Below are positions 35,986-44,301 of a DNA stretch of 64,000 nucleotides, in pieces (the first letter of the stretch is position 1; the number at the start of each line of letters is the position of its first letter). The stretch lies in contig NZ_CP114287.1 in NCBI RefSeq assembly GCF_027111295.1, forward strand, positions 1,984,001-2,048,000. The letters run 5' to 3'. A program made the translations under genes and the position numbers. Origin of the DNA: Flavobacterium gelatinilyticum (lineage in GTDB: Bacteria > Bacteroidota > Bacteroidia > Flavobacteriales > Flavobacteriaceae). The notes under the pieces were generated by a model. That model had not been told where the DNA came from, did no database searches, and saw only the letters and a list, made by a program, of their open reading frames with translations.

Positions 35986-36367
35986 ATTTATTGGTCTGAC
36001 GTTCCTTTTCAAGCAAATCAAATTGAATTCTTAAAGTCTTTTTTAGAATATTATAGTAATCAATTTTTTCCTGTGTTAATTTAGCCTCTAAGTTAAACGA
36101 TTCTTCAACAATCACTATTAGCGATTCCAAACTTTTTAAGACAAATAAAGATTTAAAGTCTATTTTTAAGTAACGACTTATCGTATAAATCTTATCCCAT
36201 CCACTAATACTTTCAGCACGCTCAACTCTTCCGATCATCGTTGAACTGTAGTCTATTTTGAGTCCAAGTGTATGTTGAGATAAATTTTGTTTTAATCTAC
36301 CCAATCGAAGCATACATCCAATCTGCAGATTAATTAAATTTAACTCTATTTCACTTGTTGTTTCCAT
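35984..36367 (-). CDS. XRE-family HTH regulator
   Basis: This 127-residue protein has an N-terminal HTH (LRLGRLKQNLSQHTLGLKIDYSSTMIGRVERAESISGWDKIYTISRYLKID), the Cro/C1 type. A C-terminal helical region (EESFNLEAKLTQEKIDYYNILKKTLRIQFDLLEKE) is likely for dimerisation. A perfect 22-bp palindrome lies 32 bases upstream of its start and overlaps a rightward promoter, so it probably represses itself and the divergent transcript towards the structured RNA and susC. This regulatory link is inferred from position. Confidence 0.88.
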   Translation of the reverse strand: METTSEIELNLINLQIGCMLRLGRLKQNLSQHTLGLKIDYSSTMIGRVERAESISGWDKIYTISRYLKIDFKSLFVLKSLESLIVIVEESFNLEAKLTQEKIDYYNILKKTLRIQFDLLEKERQTNK

Positions 36368-36398
36368 TTAGTAAAAATTGAGAAAAAAGATTAATTTA

Positions 36399-36420
36399 TT
36401 CGATACAAATTTGTATCGAA
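36399..36420. promoter_or_regulatory. Perfect 22-bp palindromic operator
   Basis: The sequence TTCGATACAAA and its exact reverse complement abut with no spacer. It lies 32 bases before the start of the XRE regulator and overlaps the -33 box of the rightward promoter. A homodimeric repressor site, most simply for the XRE protein. Confidence 0.7.
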
Positions 36421-36441
36421 TAGAATATTTTGTTATATTTG
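36411..36441 (+). promoter_or_regulatory. Rightward promoter overlapping the palindrome
   Basis: TTG (36411-36413), a 20-base spacer and TATATTTG (36434-36441) match the Bacteroidetes -33/-7 pattern. Transcription would start near 36448, about 70 bases before the structured RNA and about 410 before susC. Confidence 0.65.
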
Positions 36442-36518
36442 TCACAAATAATACATTCAAAAATGTAATTTTGCGACTCTTCAATTAAAATATTTGAAGC
36501 ATTCGCTTTGAATCTCGT

Positions 36519-36622
36519 TTCAGAAAACTGGTAATTTTTAACGCACGAGATGATAAGTAAGATGCTCACGTCATAGGCGTGGGCTCACTTATTCGTGCGT
36601 AAGGTATACCAGTACCTCTGAA
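36519..36622 (+). ncRNA. Rod-like structured RNA or cis-regulatory leader
   Basis: Nested helices stack in order: TTCAGA/TCTGAA (36519-36524 with 36617-36622); ACTGGTA/TACCAGT (36527-36533 with 36607-36613); ACGCACGA/TCGTGCGT (36541-36548 with 36593-36600); ATAAGT/ACTTAT (36553-36558 with 36587-36592); and a hairpin CTCACG/CGTGGG closed by a 7-base loop. This makes a long rod with internal bulges. It has no coding potential. It could be a leader of susC, a trans-acting RNA (a 6S-like rod is one possibility) or a DNA site. The strand is uncertain; plus is assigned from the promoter upstream. Confidence 0.55.
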
Positions 36623-36860
36623 TCGTTTAAGCTGAGTTCTACGCCTTTTTTACTTTAACTCCTCTTTCCTATTCATCGCAAATCCTTCATTATTTTTCTA
36701 TCGCATTAGTAACTGTATACTAACCAAAAAAAAATGCCTGTGAATTAAAATCAAATTTGCTTAAAAATTAAGCATAAAATTGGCCCTCAACGGCAGCGAC
36801 CAAACTAGCGAAGAGGACCTTAGCTAATCAAAATCAATTTAACTAACCAAAACCAATATT

Positions 36861-39800
36861 ATGAATTATTTTTCATTCTTCAAGGATGGAAAGGGATTTT
36901 ATTGCCTAATATTTATAGGCTTTCTTTTTTCTTTTTCATCATCATTTGGCCGTAATATAGATCGGTATAATACATTTTTTCAGGAAAATCAGGTACACGG
37001 AACTGTAACTGATGGCTCAAATCCTCTGCCTGGCGTAACAATTTCGATAAAGGGTAAAACTAATAATTCATCCATTAGCGACTTTAATGGACAGTACACA
37101 ATAAATGCCTTAGCTAAGGATACACTGATTGTCTCATTTATAGGATTCAAAACTAAATTTATTGCAGTAAACAACAGCACTAAAATTGACATTAAGCTGG
37201 AATATGATACAACTACGCTACAGGAGGTCCGGGTAAATGCTGGTTATTATTCCGTAAAGGAACGCGACCGTACGGGGAGTATTGCCCGGATTACCTCCAA
37301 AGATATTGAAACACAGCCTGTCACTACTGTTGTGGCAACCATGCAGGGAAGAATGGCGGGTGTGAATGTAATTCAGAATACCGGGATGCCTGGAGGTGGT
37401 TTTACCATAGAGGTTCGCGGACAAAACAGTCTTAGGGCAGAGGGAAATGACCCTTTGTATATTATTGACGGAGTTCCTTATTCTTCACAGACCATCGGAA
37501 GCAGGTATACATCAGGAAACATGCCTATACAAAATAGCCCATTAAACAGCATAAATCCCTCTGACATTGCTAATATCGAAGTATTAAAAGATGCTGATGC
37601 AACCGCCATTTATGGCTCACGCGGTGCAAATGGTGTAGTCTTGATTACCACTAAAAAAGGCAAAATAGGTAAAACCCGCTTTACAACTACCTACGCAGGA
37701 GGTATTGGTCATGCCACCCGTTTTCTAGATGTTATGGAAACTCCTACCTATCTTAACATGCGTCGTGAAGCTTTCGCGAACGATGGTATAGTCAATTACC
37801 CTTCATCGGCATATGATGTCAACGGAACATGGGACCAAAACCGTAACACCAACTGGCAAAAAGAACTTATAGGAGGTGCCGCTTCGTATACCAATATTCA
37901 ATGCGCACTAACTGGCGGTTCAGAGCAGACGCAATTTTTGCTGAGTGGGAATTACAGCAAAGAAACTACCGTGTTCCCAGGGAATTTTGATTACATCAAA
38001 GGTGGTGGACATTTAAATGTCAGCCATGAATCAGCAAATAAAAAGTTCCGTATCAACATCTCCGCATCATACACTTTGCAATCCAGTAGCCTGCCTTCGG
38101 TTGACATTACCAGAAACGCCTTAACCATGGCTCCCAATGCGCCATCATTATACGATGAAAACGGAAATTTAAACTGGGAGAACAATACTTTTGAGAATCC
38201 TTTAGCCAGACTAGAGGGGAAAATTCAAGGGAACACAAATGACCTGCTTGCCAATGCACTACTTTCGTATGATTTGGGCACAGGCTTTACCATTAAAAGC
38301 AGCTTTGGGTATACAAACCTGAACCAGAAACAGCTGACACTTTCTCCATCCACTATTTACAATCCTTCCTATGGCGCTGGAAGCGAATACTCAAGTGTTT
38401 ACTCCAATGATCTTGTGCGCAGTTCTTGGATCGTTGAACCTCAGTTAGTATGGAACAAAAACATCGGAAAAGTAAAATTAGAAGCATTCGCAGGAACTAC
38501 TTTTCAACAGCAAAAAGGAAATCAGTTTAATAGCTATGCAGGAGGGTTTGCCAGTAACAGCTTGATGGAAAATCCTGCCTCAGCATCAACCTATCTTGTT
38601 TTAAAATCTGATGAAAATCTATATCGATACAATGCCTTTTTTGCCCGCGTTAATTTCAATGTTCTTGGTAAATATCTCTTTAATTTCACTGGTAGACGCG
38701 ATGGTTCAAGCCGTTTTGGCTCCGACAAACGATTTGCCAACTTTGGGGCAATTGGAGCTGCATGGGTTTTTAGCGATGAAAGTCTCATCAAACGAAATCT
38801 ACCTTTTTTAAGCTATGGAAAGCTGCGTACCAGTTACGGAACCAGCGGAAACGATCAAATTGGCGATTATCAGTATCTAGATACTTACAGTACTTCAAGT
38901 CAAAACTACGCGGGAATCTCGGGTATGGAACCAACCAGGCTTTACAATGCTGATTTTGGCTGGGAAACTAATCGAAAATTAGAAGTGGCACTAGAAACCG
39001 GATTTCTAAACGATTGCATTTTCACCACTTTGGCTTGGTATCGTAATCGATCATCCAATCAGCTTGTTGGGGTTCCATTAGCAGGAACGACTGGGTTTAG
39101 CAACCTCCAAGCGAATCTAGATGCAGAAGTACAGAATAGCGGTTTGGAATTTACAATTCGAGCCTTGAACATAAAACAAAACGATTTTACATGGAGTACC
39201 AGCTTTAATATAAGCATTGCAAAAAATAAACTGCTGTCTTTTCCCGGACTAGAGGCCTCAACTTATAAAAACCAATATGTCATCGGTGAACCAACCAATA
39301 TAATTAAAGTATATCGTTATAAGGGACTTGACCAAGTTTCAGGAGCCTACACGTTTGAAGACGTGAACGGCGATGGGATATTGTCACCAGCGGATGATAA
39401 AACAACCACTAAAAACCTGAACCCAAAATACTATGGCGGGCTTCAAAACCAATTTAAATACAAAAATGTTACATTGGATTTCTTATTTCAGTTTGTAAAA
39501 AAAGAAAATTTCAATGAAAATTTTGGAGCATCAATGCCAGGTACCATGTTCAATCAGGCAAGTGCCGTAACCAATCACTGGCAACAATCAGGTGATATGG
39601 GACCATATCAATATTACAGCACAAATAGTCCGGTTCTTAGGTCTTCCAATGCACGACTTTCCCAGAGTGATGCTGCTATTAGTGATGCTTCCTTTATTCG
39701 ATTGAAAAACATTTCCCTCTCCTATGATCTACCGCTAAACTGGACAAAAAAATTTAATTGTAAACTCAGTTTGCAGGGTCAGAATGTGTTAATCTTCACC

Positions 39801-39890
39801 AAATATAAGGGAGTTGATCCAGAACTTATTACGCCAGGCTATTTGCCACCGCTGCGAATTTACAGTACTAGCATACAGTTTACTTTCTAA
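36861..39890 (+). CDS. SusC/RagA-type TonB-linked outer-membrane receptor
   Basis: This 1,009-residue protein has an N-terminal hydrophobic signal region. A carboxypeptidase-like/CarboxypepD_reg domain follows (VHGTVTDGSNPLPGVTISIKG, GFKTKFIAVNN). The plug domain contains RDRTGSIARITSKDIETQPVTTV.. and the conserved EVLKDADATAIYGSRGANGVVLITTKKG of SusC proteins. The C-terminal two-thirds form the beta barrel, ending in an aromatic strand (SIQFTF). It takes up a substrate in a TonB-dependent manner together with the SusD protein downstream. Substrate inference: a peptide, because an S9 peptidase is in the same operon. Length is typical for the family. Confidence 0.95.
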   Translation: MNYFSFFKDGKGFYCLIFIGFLFSFSSSFGRNIDRYNTFFQENQVHGTVTDGSNPLPGVTISIKGKTNNSSISDFNGQYTINALAKDTLIVSFIGFKTKFIAVNNSTKIDIKLEYDTTTLQEVRVNAGYYSVKERDRTGSIARITSKDIETQPVTTVVATMQGRMAGVNVIQNTGMPGGGFTIEVRGQNSLRAEGNDPLYIIDGVPYSSQTIGSRYTSGNMPIQNSPLNSINPSDIANIEVLKDADATAIYGSRGANGVVLITTKKGKIGKTRFTTTYAGGIGHATRFLDVMETPTYLNMRREAFANDGIVNYPSSAYDVNGTWDQNRNTNWQKELIGGAASYTNIQCALTGGSEQTQFLLSGNYSKETTVFPGNFDYIKGGGHLNVSHESANKKFRINISASYTLQSSSLPSVDITRNALTMAPNAPSLYDENGNLNWENNTFENPLARLEGKIQGNTNDLLANALLSYDLGTGFTIKSSFGYTNLNQKQLTLSPSTIYNPSYGAGSEYSSVYSNDLVRSSWIVEPQLVWNKNIGKVKLEAFAGTTFQQQKGNQFNSYAGGFASNSLMENPASASTYLVLKSDENLYRYNAFFARVNFNVLGKYLFNFTGRRDGSSRFGSDKRFANFGAIGAAWVFSDESLIKRNLPFLSYGKLRTSYGTSGNDQIGDYQYLDTYSTSSQNYAGISGMEPTRLYNADFGWETNRKLEVALETGFLNDCIFTTLAWYRNRSSNQLVGVPLAGTTGFSNLQANLDAEVQNSGLEFTIRALNIKQNDFTWSTSFNISIAKNKLLSFPGLEASTYKNQYVIGEPTNIIKVYRYKGLDQVSGAYTFEDVNGDGILSPADDKTTTKNLNPKYYGGLQNQFKYKNVTLDFLFQFVKKENFNENFGASMPGTMFNQASAVTNHWQQSGDMGPYQYYSTNSPVLRSSNARLSQSDAAISDASFIRLKNISLSYDLPLNWTKKFNCKLSLQGQNVLIFTKYKGVDPELITPGYLPPLRIYSTSIQFTF

Positions 39891-39906
39891 TCTTAATCCT
39901 TTTATC

Positions 39907-41298
39907 ATGAAAATACCTCAATATAAAATAAACATATTTCTACTGTTCGTTATTTTTTTGGAACTGGTATATGCCTGTGACAATTTTACTGAAGTAGAAC
40001 TGCCGTCTTCACAGCTTACCGCCAGAGCTGTATTTGAAACTAAAGAGACCGCCAATGCAGCCATGATCGATATTTATTCCAAAATCAGGGAAAACGGTCT
40101 TCTTACAGGCAAAAGCACTGGCACTGGAAGCCAATTTGGTTTGTATACTGATGAGCTAACCTATTATGGTCAATCAGGAACCGGACAGGCAAATTTTTAC
40201 AATAATTCAATTCTGGCGTCAGATTCGGAAATTTCGGAGTGGTGGAACAGCAGCTATAGTCAGATTTATGCCGCAAACGCTGTTTTGGAAGGTGTCGCTT
40301 TATCCAAAACTCTAGAGGCAATTGATAAACAGCAGCTTATTGGTGAAGCGCTTTTTGTACGTGCCCTGATACATTTTTATCTGGTCAATACTTTTGGTCC
40401 AATTCCATATATCAGTACAACTGACTACAGGGCTAACGGTTCTGTGAAAAGAATGCCAGAAACGCAGGTTTATGAAAATCTTAAAAATGATTTACAAAAA
40501 GCGATTGATTTTTTGCCGCCAGCCTATAACGGAAGTAACAGGATAAGACCAAACAAAGGAGCAGCACAAGCTCTTCTAGCAAGAGTTTACTTATATCTCA
40601 GACAGTGGCAAGAGGCTTCCAACGCCGCTTCTGCTGTATTGAACCAGACCGATCTGTACGTATGGCCATCTTCGATCGATTCTTTATTTGTAAAAGAAAG
40701 TCTCTCCACCATTTGGCAATTAATGCCTGCTACCGATGGAACTAATACCTACGAGGGGAATGTTTTCAATTTTTCACAAGTTCCTCCCCCAGTAATGGCG
40801 ATCAGCACTACATTATACAGCAATTTTAGCAGTAATGATCTGCGTAAAACACATTGGATTAAGAGTATAACTGATGGAACAAACATTTGGTATCATGCCT
40901 ACAAATACAAGCTTGCCACCAATACCAGCACTTCAATGGAATACTCCATAGTATTGCGAATGGCTGAACAATATCTTATTAGGGCTGAGGCGCGTGCACA
41001 GGCCGGAGACCTTATCGGCGCTAAGGAAGACCTAAACAAAACACGTAATTTGGCAGGACTTCAAAATACGACCGCCATTAGTGCACCTCAGATTATTGAT
41101 GCAGTGCTAAAAGAGAGACAACTTGAATTTTTTACAGAATTCGGCCATCGATTTTTCGATCTTAAAAGAGCAGGATTACTGGATAAAACCTTAACTCCGC
41201 AGAAACTGCAATGGAAAAGCAGTAATCAATTCCTGCCATTACCCGAATCAGAGCTACTATTAAACCCAAATCTCTCTCCGCAAAATGAAGGATATTAG
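39907..41298 (+). CDS. SusD/RagB-family lipoprotein
   Basis: I take the start at MKIPQYKINIFLLFVIFLELVYAC (ATG at 39907-39909), 17 bases after susC, because it gives a signal peptide with a lipobox (LVYA-C) and Cys as the first mature residue. The 463 residues show SusD features: helical TPR-like repeats (YSQIYAANAVLEG..., IGEALFVRALIHFYLVNTFGPIPY, NKGAAQALLARVYLYLRQWQEA) and a C-terminal VLRMAEQYLIRAEARAQAGD..DLNKTRNLAG. It is the lid protein that captures nutrient for the SusC-type barrel. Its C-terminus overlaps the peptidase gene by 14 bases. Confidence 0.95.
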   Translation: MKIPQYKINIFLLFVIFLELVYACDNFTEVELPSSQLTARAVFETKETANAAMIDIYSKIRENGLLTGKSTGTGSQFGLYTDELTYYGQSGTGQANFYNNSILASDSEISEWWNSSYSQIYAANAVLEGVALSKTLEAIDKQQLIGEALFVRALIHFYLVNTFGPIPYISTTDYRANGSVKRMPETQVYENLKNDLQKAIDFLPPAYNGSNRIRPNKGAAQALLARVYLYLRQWQEASNAASAVLNQTDLYVWPSSIDSLFVKESLSTIWQLMPATDGTNTYEGNVFNFSQVPPPVMAISTTLYSNFSSNDLRKTHWIKSITDGTNIWYHAYKYKLATNTSTSMEYSIVLRMAEQYLIRAEARAQAGDLIGAKEDLNKTRNLAGLQNTTAISAPQIIDAVLKERQLEFFTEFGHRFFDLKRAGLLDKTLTPQKLQWKSSNQFLPLPESELLLNPNLSPQNEGY

Positions 41299-43897
41299 AT
41301 TGTCAAATAAAAGTCTTTTTATCAGGTTTACCTGTTTCATGTTTTGGTTAGTAACCTGTCCTTCTTCATTGGGACAGGCTAACCAAAAGCGACTGTTAAC
41401 TCCTGAAGATTATAAGTTGTGGAGTAACCTGATACCTCGAAACTTGTCAGAGTATGGCAATTGGAGTGAATATCTATTGCAATATCCTTCTAGGAAAGAC
41501 ACGTTGTTTGTACAGCACAATACTACAGGCAAAAGGTATGCTTTTCCGCTGGGAAGGGATGGTCGATTCAATGCCGAGCTTGAATTTGGCTGTATTACCG
41601 GTGATACATTAATACTGCAAAACCTGCGCTCAGGCTTGCTGAGAAAAATTCCTCATGGTCAAGCATTGGGATTTTCAGCTGACCACCGATTCACAGTGCT
41701 TATTTTAAAGCGTTCCGATGGCAAATACAATCTTGAAATTATTGATGATTCTGGCAACTTAAAGGATAGTATAATGGAAGTAACAAACTGGCATTTTGAT
41801 CCTGCCGGAAACGGTATTTTATACAGTACTAAATCCGCAGATAACTGTAGCATTGGGGTATTTCAATTAAAAGGAAAAATTGTAAAAAAAACAATCTTAC
41901 AGGCAAGTAAATCGCCTTTTATAAGTCTGGCATGGAAAGAAAATCATGTGGCTTTCATTAAAAATGAGGCTGAACACATGCTACTTTATACTTACGACAT
42001 AAAACTAAAAAAACTTTACGCTTTAGATCCTACGACCGCTAAAGGCTTTCCGTCGGATATGACTATTTCTGATAATCAGGCAAGCAGTCTGATACTTTCC
42101 AAAGATGGTACGCGCCTGATTTTTTGGCTAAAAAACAAAGGCGGTGATAAAACCCAGATTGATCCCAATGCCGTTCAAATTTGGAATGCAAATGACAGGG
42201 TTTTATTTGATTACAAGAAATCTTATGGAGACATCCGATATTATGATAAAATGGCAAGCTGGTCGGTGGAACAAAACGTAGTTCTGCCCATTCAGGACAA
42301 AGAACTGACACAAGGTTTTTTAAGTTCCGATTACCGCCATGCCTTTATTTATGATCGAACAGCTTATGAGCCCCAAAATAATCTTTTTGGTCCTTATGAT
42401 TTATACATACTTGATCTTGAATCTGGGGTGAAAAAATGTATTGTAAAACAATATACCTCCGAAAAGAAGCCCGCAGGATCGCCCGATGGGAAATACTTGT
42501 GTTACGTGAAGGATGGTCACTGGTGGGTATACGATATTCAGAAAGAATCTCATACTAATCTTACGCATCAGATTTCCGAATCTTTTTTTAGGGAAGACAA
42601 TAATATACCTGACGAAAAGCAGCCCTACGGCATTGGCGGCTGGACTAAAAATGGAAGCGTTATTCTCTACGACAGATTTGATTTGTGGCTGATGCCGTTG
42701 GACGGGCAGACTGCAAAAAGACTCACAAAGGAAAGAGAGACGAACATAACATTCAGGTTAAGGGAATTCAGTTCCGATCCAATGTACGGCAGTGACACAG
42801 AGTCGAAAAAATGTTTCCTAGATTTGGAAAAAGGTTTTATAATAGAAGCAGTAAATAAGGACACCGGGAATTCAGGACTATTCAGATGGAATGCTAAAAC
42901 AGGACTGTCGCAGATTGTCTGGAAAAACAAAAAAATAAATCAACTTATTAAAGCGCAAAACAAAGATATTTACCTTTATTTAGAGCAGAACTTTGAGTCG
43001 CCACCACGCCTAATGCTGTTTGACGGAAAAGAAAAGGAAATTCTACAAAGTAATGTCCAGCAGAAGCATTTTTATTGGAGTAAAAACCAGCCCATCGAAT
43101 ATGACGTGAATGGAGTTAAAACAAAAGGAATTTTATTTTATCCTGCCGATTACAAGGCAGGGATGAAGTATCCTTTGCTAGTGCACATTTACGAGCGACA
43201 GTTTGCCTATTTGAATGATTATGAAAACCCTTCCGAATTCTCCCCTGATGGTTTTAACATTAATCATATCGCAGCGAAAGGCTATTTTATACTGTATCCA
43301 GATATTCAGTATAAATTTGGAAATTTAGCTCAATCCGTTACGCAAAGTGTGCTTTCTGCTGTTGATAAAGTAGTGACGATGGGCATGGTTGATCCCGCCA
43401 AGGTTGGGCTTATGGGACATTCGTTCGGAGGCTATGAAACCGATCTCATTATCACCCAGACAGATCGCTTTGCGGCCGCAGTTTCTGGTGCTGCCTGGAC
43501 TGATCTAGTTAGCTGTTATTTGTATGTGAGTGGGACTTCTAAAAGACCCGATTTCTACCGCGCTGAGAAAGACCAGCTTCGGATTGGAAAATCACTGTAC
43601 GAAGATACTGAAAGTTACTTGAAAAACTCACCTGTTTTATTGGCACAAAATGTAAAAACACCTTTACTGGGTTGGACAGGGGAAAACGACAGACACATTC
43701 ATTCTTTTCAAAGTATGGAATTTTATTTGGCTCTGCGAAGGTTAAATAAAGAACATACCTTACTGGTGTATCCCGGCGAAGGTCATCAGTTAGATCAAAA
43801 GCAGAATCGGAAAGATCTGACCAACCGGATTTTGGAATGGTTCGACTATTATTTGAAAAATGGAGACCGTAAGGATTGGATGAATGCAAATCGATAA
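41285..43897 (+). CDS. S9 family (prolyl oligopeptidase-type) serine peptidase
   Basis: This 870-residue exported peptidase has a signal sequence (FMFWLVTCPSSLGQ) and a beta-propeller-like N-terminal domain. A C-terminal alpha/beta hydrolase domain carries the nucleophile Ser713 in GHSFGGYE, Asp802 (TGENDRHIHS) and His834 (GEGHQLD), the S9 triad spacing. This matches the S9 pattern of GxSxGG and D/H motifs near the end. It probably degrades peptides that SusC/SusD then import. The gene overlaps susD by 14 bases, so it is translated from the same message. Confidence 0.93.
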   Translation: MKDIRLSNKSLFIRFTCFMFWLVTCPSSLGQANQKRLLTPEDYKLWSNLIPRNLSEYGNWSEYLLQYPSRKDTLFVQHNTTGKRYAFPLGRDGRFNAELEFGCITGDTLILQNLRSGLLRKIPHGQALGFSADHRFTVLILKRSDGKYNLEIIDDSGNLKDSIMEVTNWHFDPAGNGILYSTKSADNCSIGVFQLKGKIVKKTILQASKSPFISLAWKENHVAFIKNEAEHMLLYTYDIKLKKLYALDPTTAKGFPSDMTISDNQASSLILSKDGTRLIFWLKNKGGDKTQIDPNAVQIWNANDRVLFDYKKSYGDIRYYDKMASWSVEQNVVLPIQDKELTQGFLSSDYRHAFIYDRTAYEPQNNLFGPYDLYILDLESGVKKCIVKQYTSEKKPAGSPDGKYLCYVKDGHWWVYDIQKESHTNLTHQISESFFREDNNIPDEKQPYGIGGWTKNGSVILYDRFDLWLMPLDGQTAKRLTKERETNITFRLREFSSDPMYGSDTESKKCFLDLEKGFIIEAVNKDTGNSGLFRWNAKTGLSQIVWKNKKINQLIKAQNKDIYLYLEQNFESPPRLMLFDGKEKEILQSNVQQKHFYWSKNQPIEYDVNGVKTKGILFYPADYKAGMKYPLLVHIYERQFAYLNDYENPSEFSPDGFNINHIAAKGYFILYPDIQYKFGNLAQSVTQSVLSAVDKVVTMGMVDPAKVGLMGHSFGGYETDLIITQTDRFAAAVSGAAWTDLVSCYLYVSGTSKRPDFYRAEKDQLRIGKSLYEDTESYLKNSPVLLAQNVKTPLLGWTGENDRHIHSFQSMEFYLALRRLNKEHTLLVYPGEGHQLDQKQNRKDLTNRILEWFDYYLKNGDRKDWMNANR

Positions 43898-43920
43898 GAA
43901 TTTCCTTCACTGTAAATAAA

Positions 43921-43951
43921 ATGCCGCCACGTAAAATCTAGGTGGCGGCAT
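43921..43951. terminator. Bidirectional terminator after the S9 peptidase
   Basis: ATGCCGCCAC (43921-43930) pairs with GTGGCGGCAT (43942-43951), a GC-rich 10-bp stem over an 11-base loop in an AT-rich setting, between convergent genes. Confidence 0.8.
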
Positions 43952-43968
43952 CAGTTAAAATAATTTAC

Positions 43969-44238
43969 TTAAGGAGTGTTTCTCTTAAGCGGCACATCAC
44001 AATTATTACCTATTTTTTCAAATAATTGGGTAGAATTATCACTCGCCAGACAATCGTAATTTCCGTTATTAGAACACTGCTGATCAATAGCGCATTTATC
44101 TGGTGTCGCGACTTGTCTGTAGCCTTGAACGGCAAAAGCCGCTTTATTTTTTGCCATCATATTTGTGCTGGCAGCACCAGCCAATCCCAGTGCAACCACT
44201 GCCATTGGCAAAACGATTTTAAAAACATTTGTTTTCAT
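43969..44238 (-). CDS. Small exported DUF6520-type protein
   Basis: This 89-residue protein begins MKTNVFKIVLPMAVVALGLAGAAS, a hydrophobic export signal, followed by a mature region with Cys residues (DKCAIDQQCSNNGNYDC, NNC). Such short, Cys-bearing exported proteins (DUF6520) are found next to MauE/DoxX membrane proteins in Flavobacteriia. The Cys may be oxidised by that membrane partner. The gene lies 63 bases downstream of it (minus strand) and convergent with the peptidase. Role unknown. Confidence 0.75.
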   Translation of the reverse strand: MKTNVFKIVLPMAVVALGLAGAASTNMMAKNKAAFAVQGYRQVATPDKCAIDQQCSNNGNYDCLASDNSTQLFEKIGNNCDVPLKRNTP

Positions 44239-44301
44239 AATAATAGTAATTAATAGGGTTAATGATCTACTCTTTTTTACAGGTTTTCGATCAATTTCCT
44301 G

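Larger units (their letters stand above)
36368..36860. other. Regulatory region before susC
   Basis: This 493-base region has no gene. It contains the palindrome (36399-36420), a promoter (36411-36441), a rod-like RNA structure (36519-36622) and a further AT-rich leader to the susC start, including a CAACGGCAGCGACCAAACTAG stretch with no assigned role. Confidence 0.6.

Noticed and set aside
36519..36622. Simple terminator interpretation of the rod-like structure
   Set aside because: No T-tract follows and the helices extend over 100 bases with conserved-looking internal loops.
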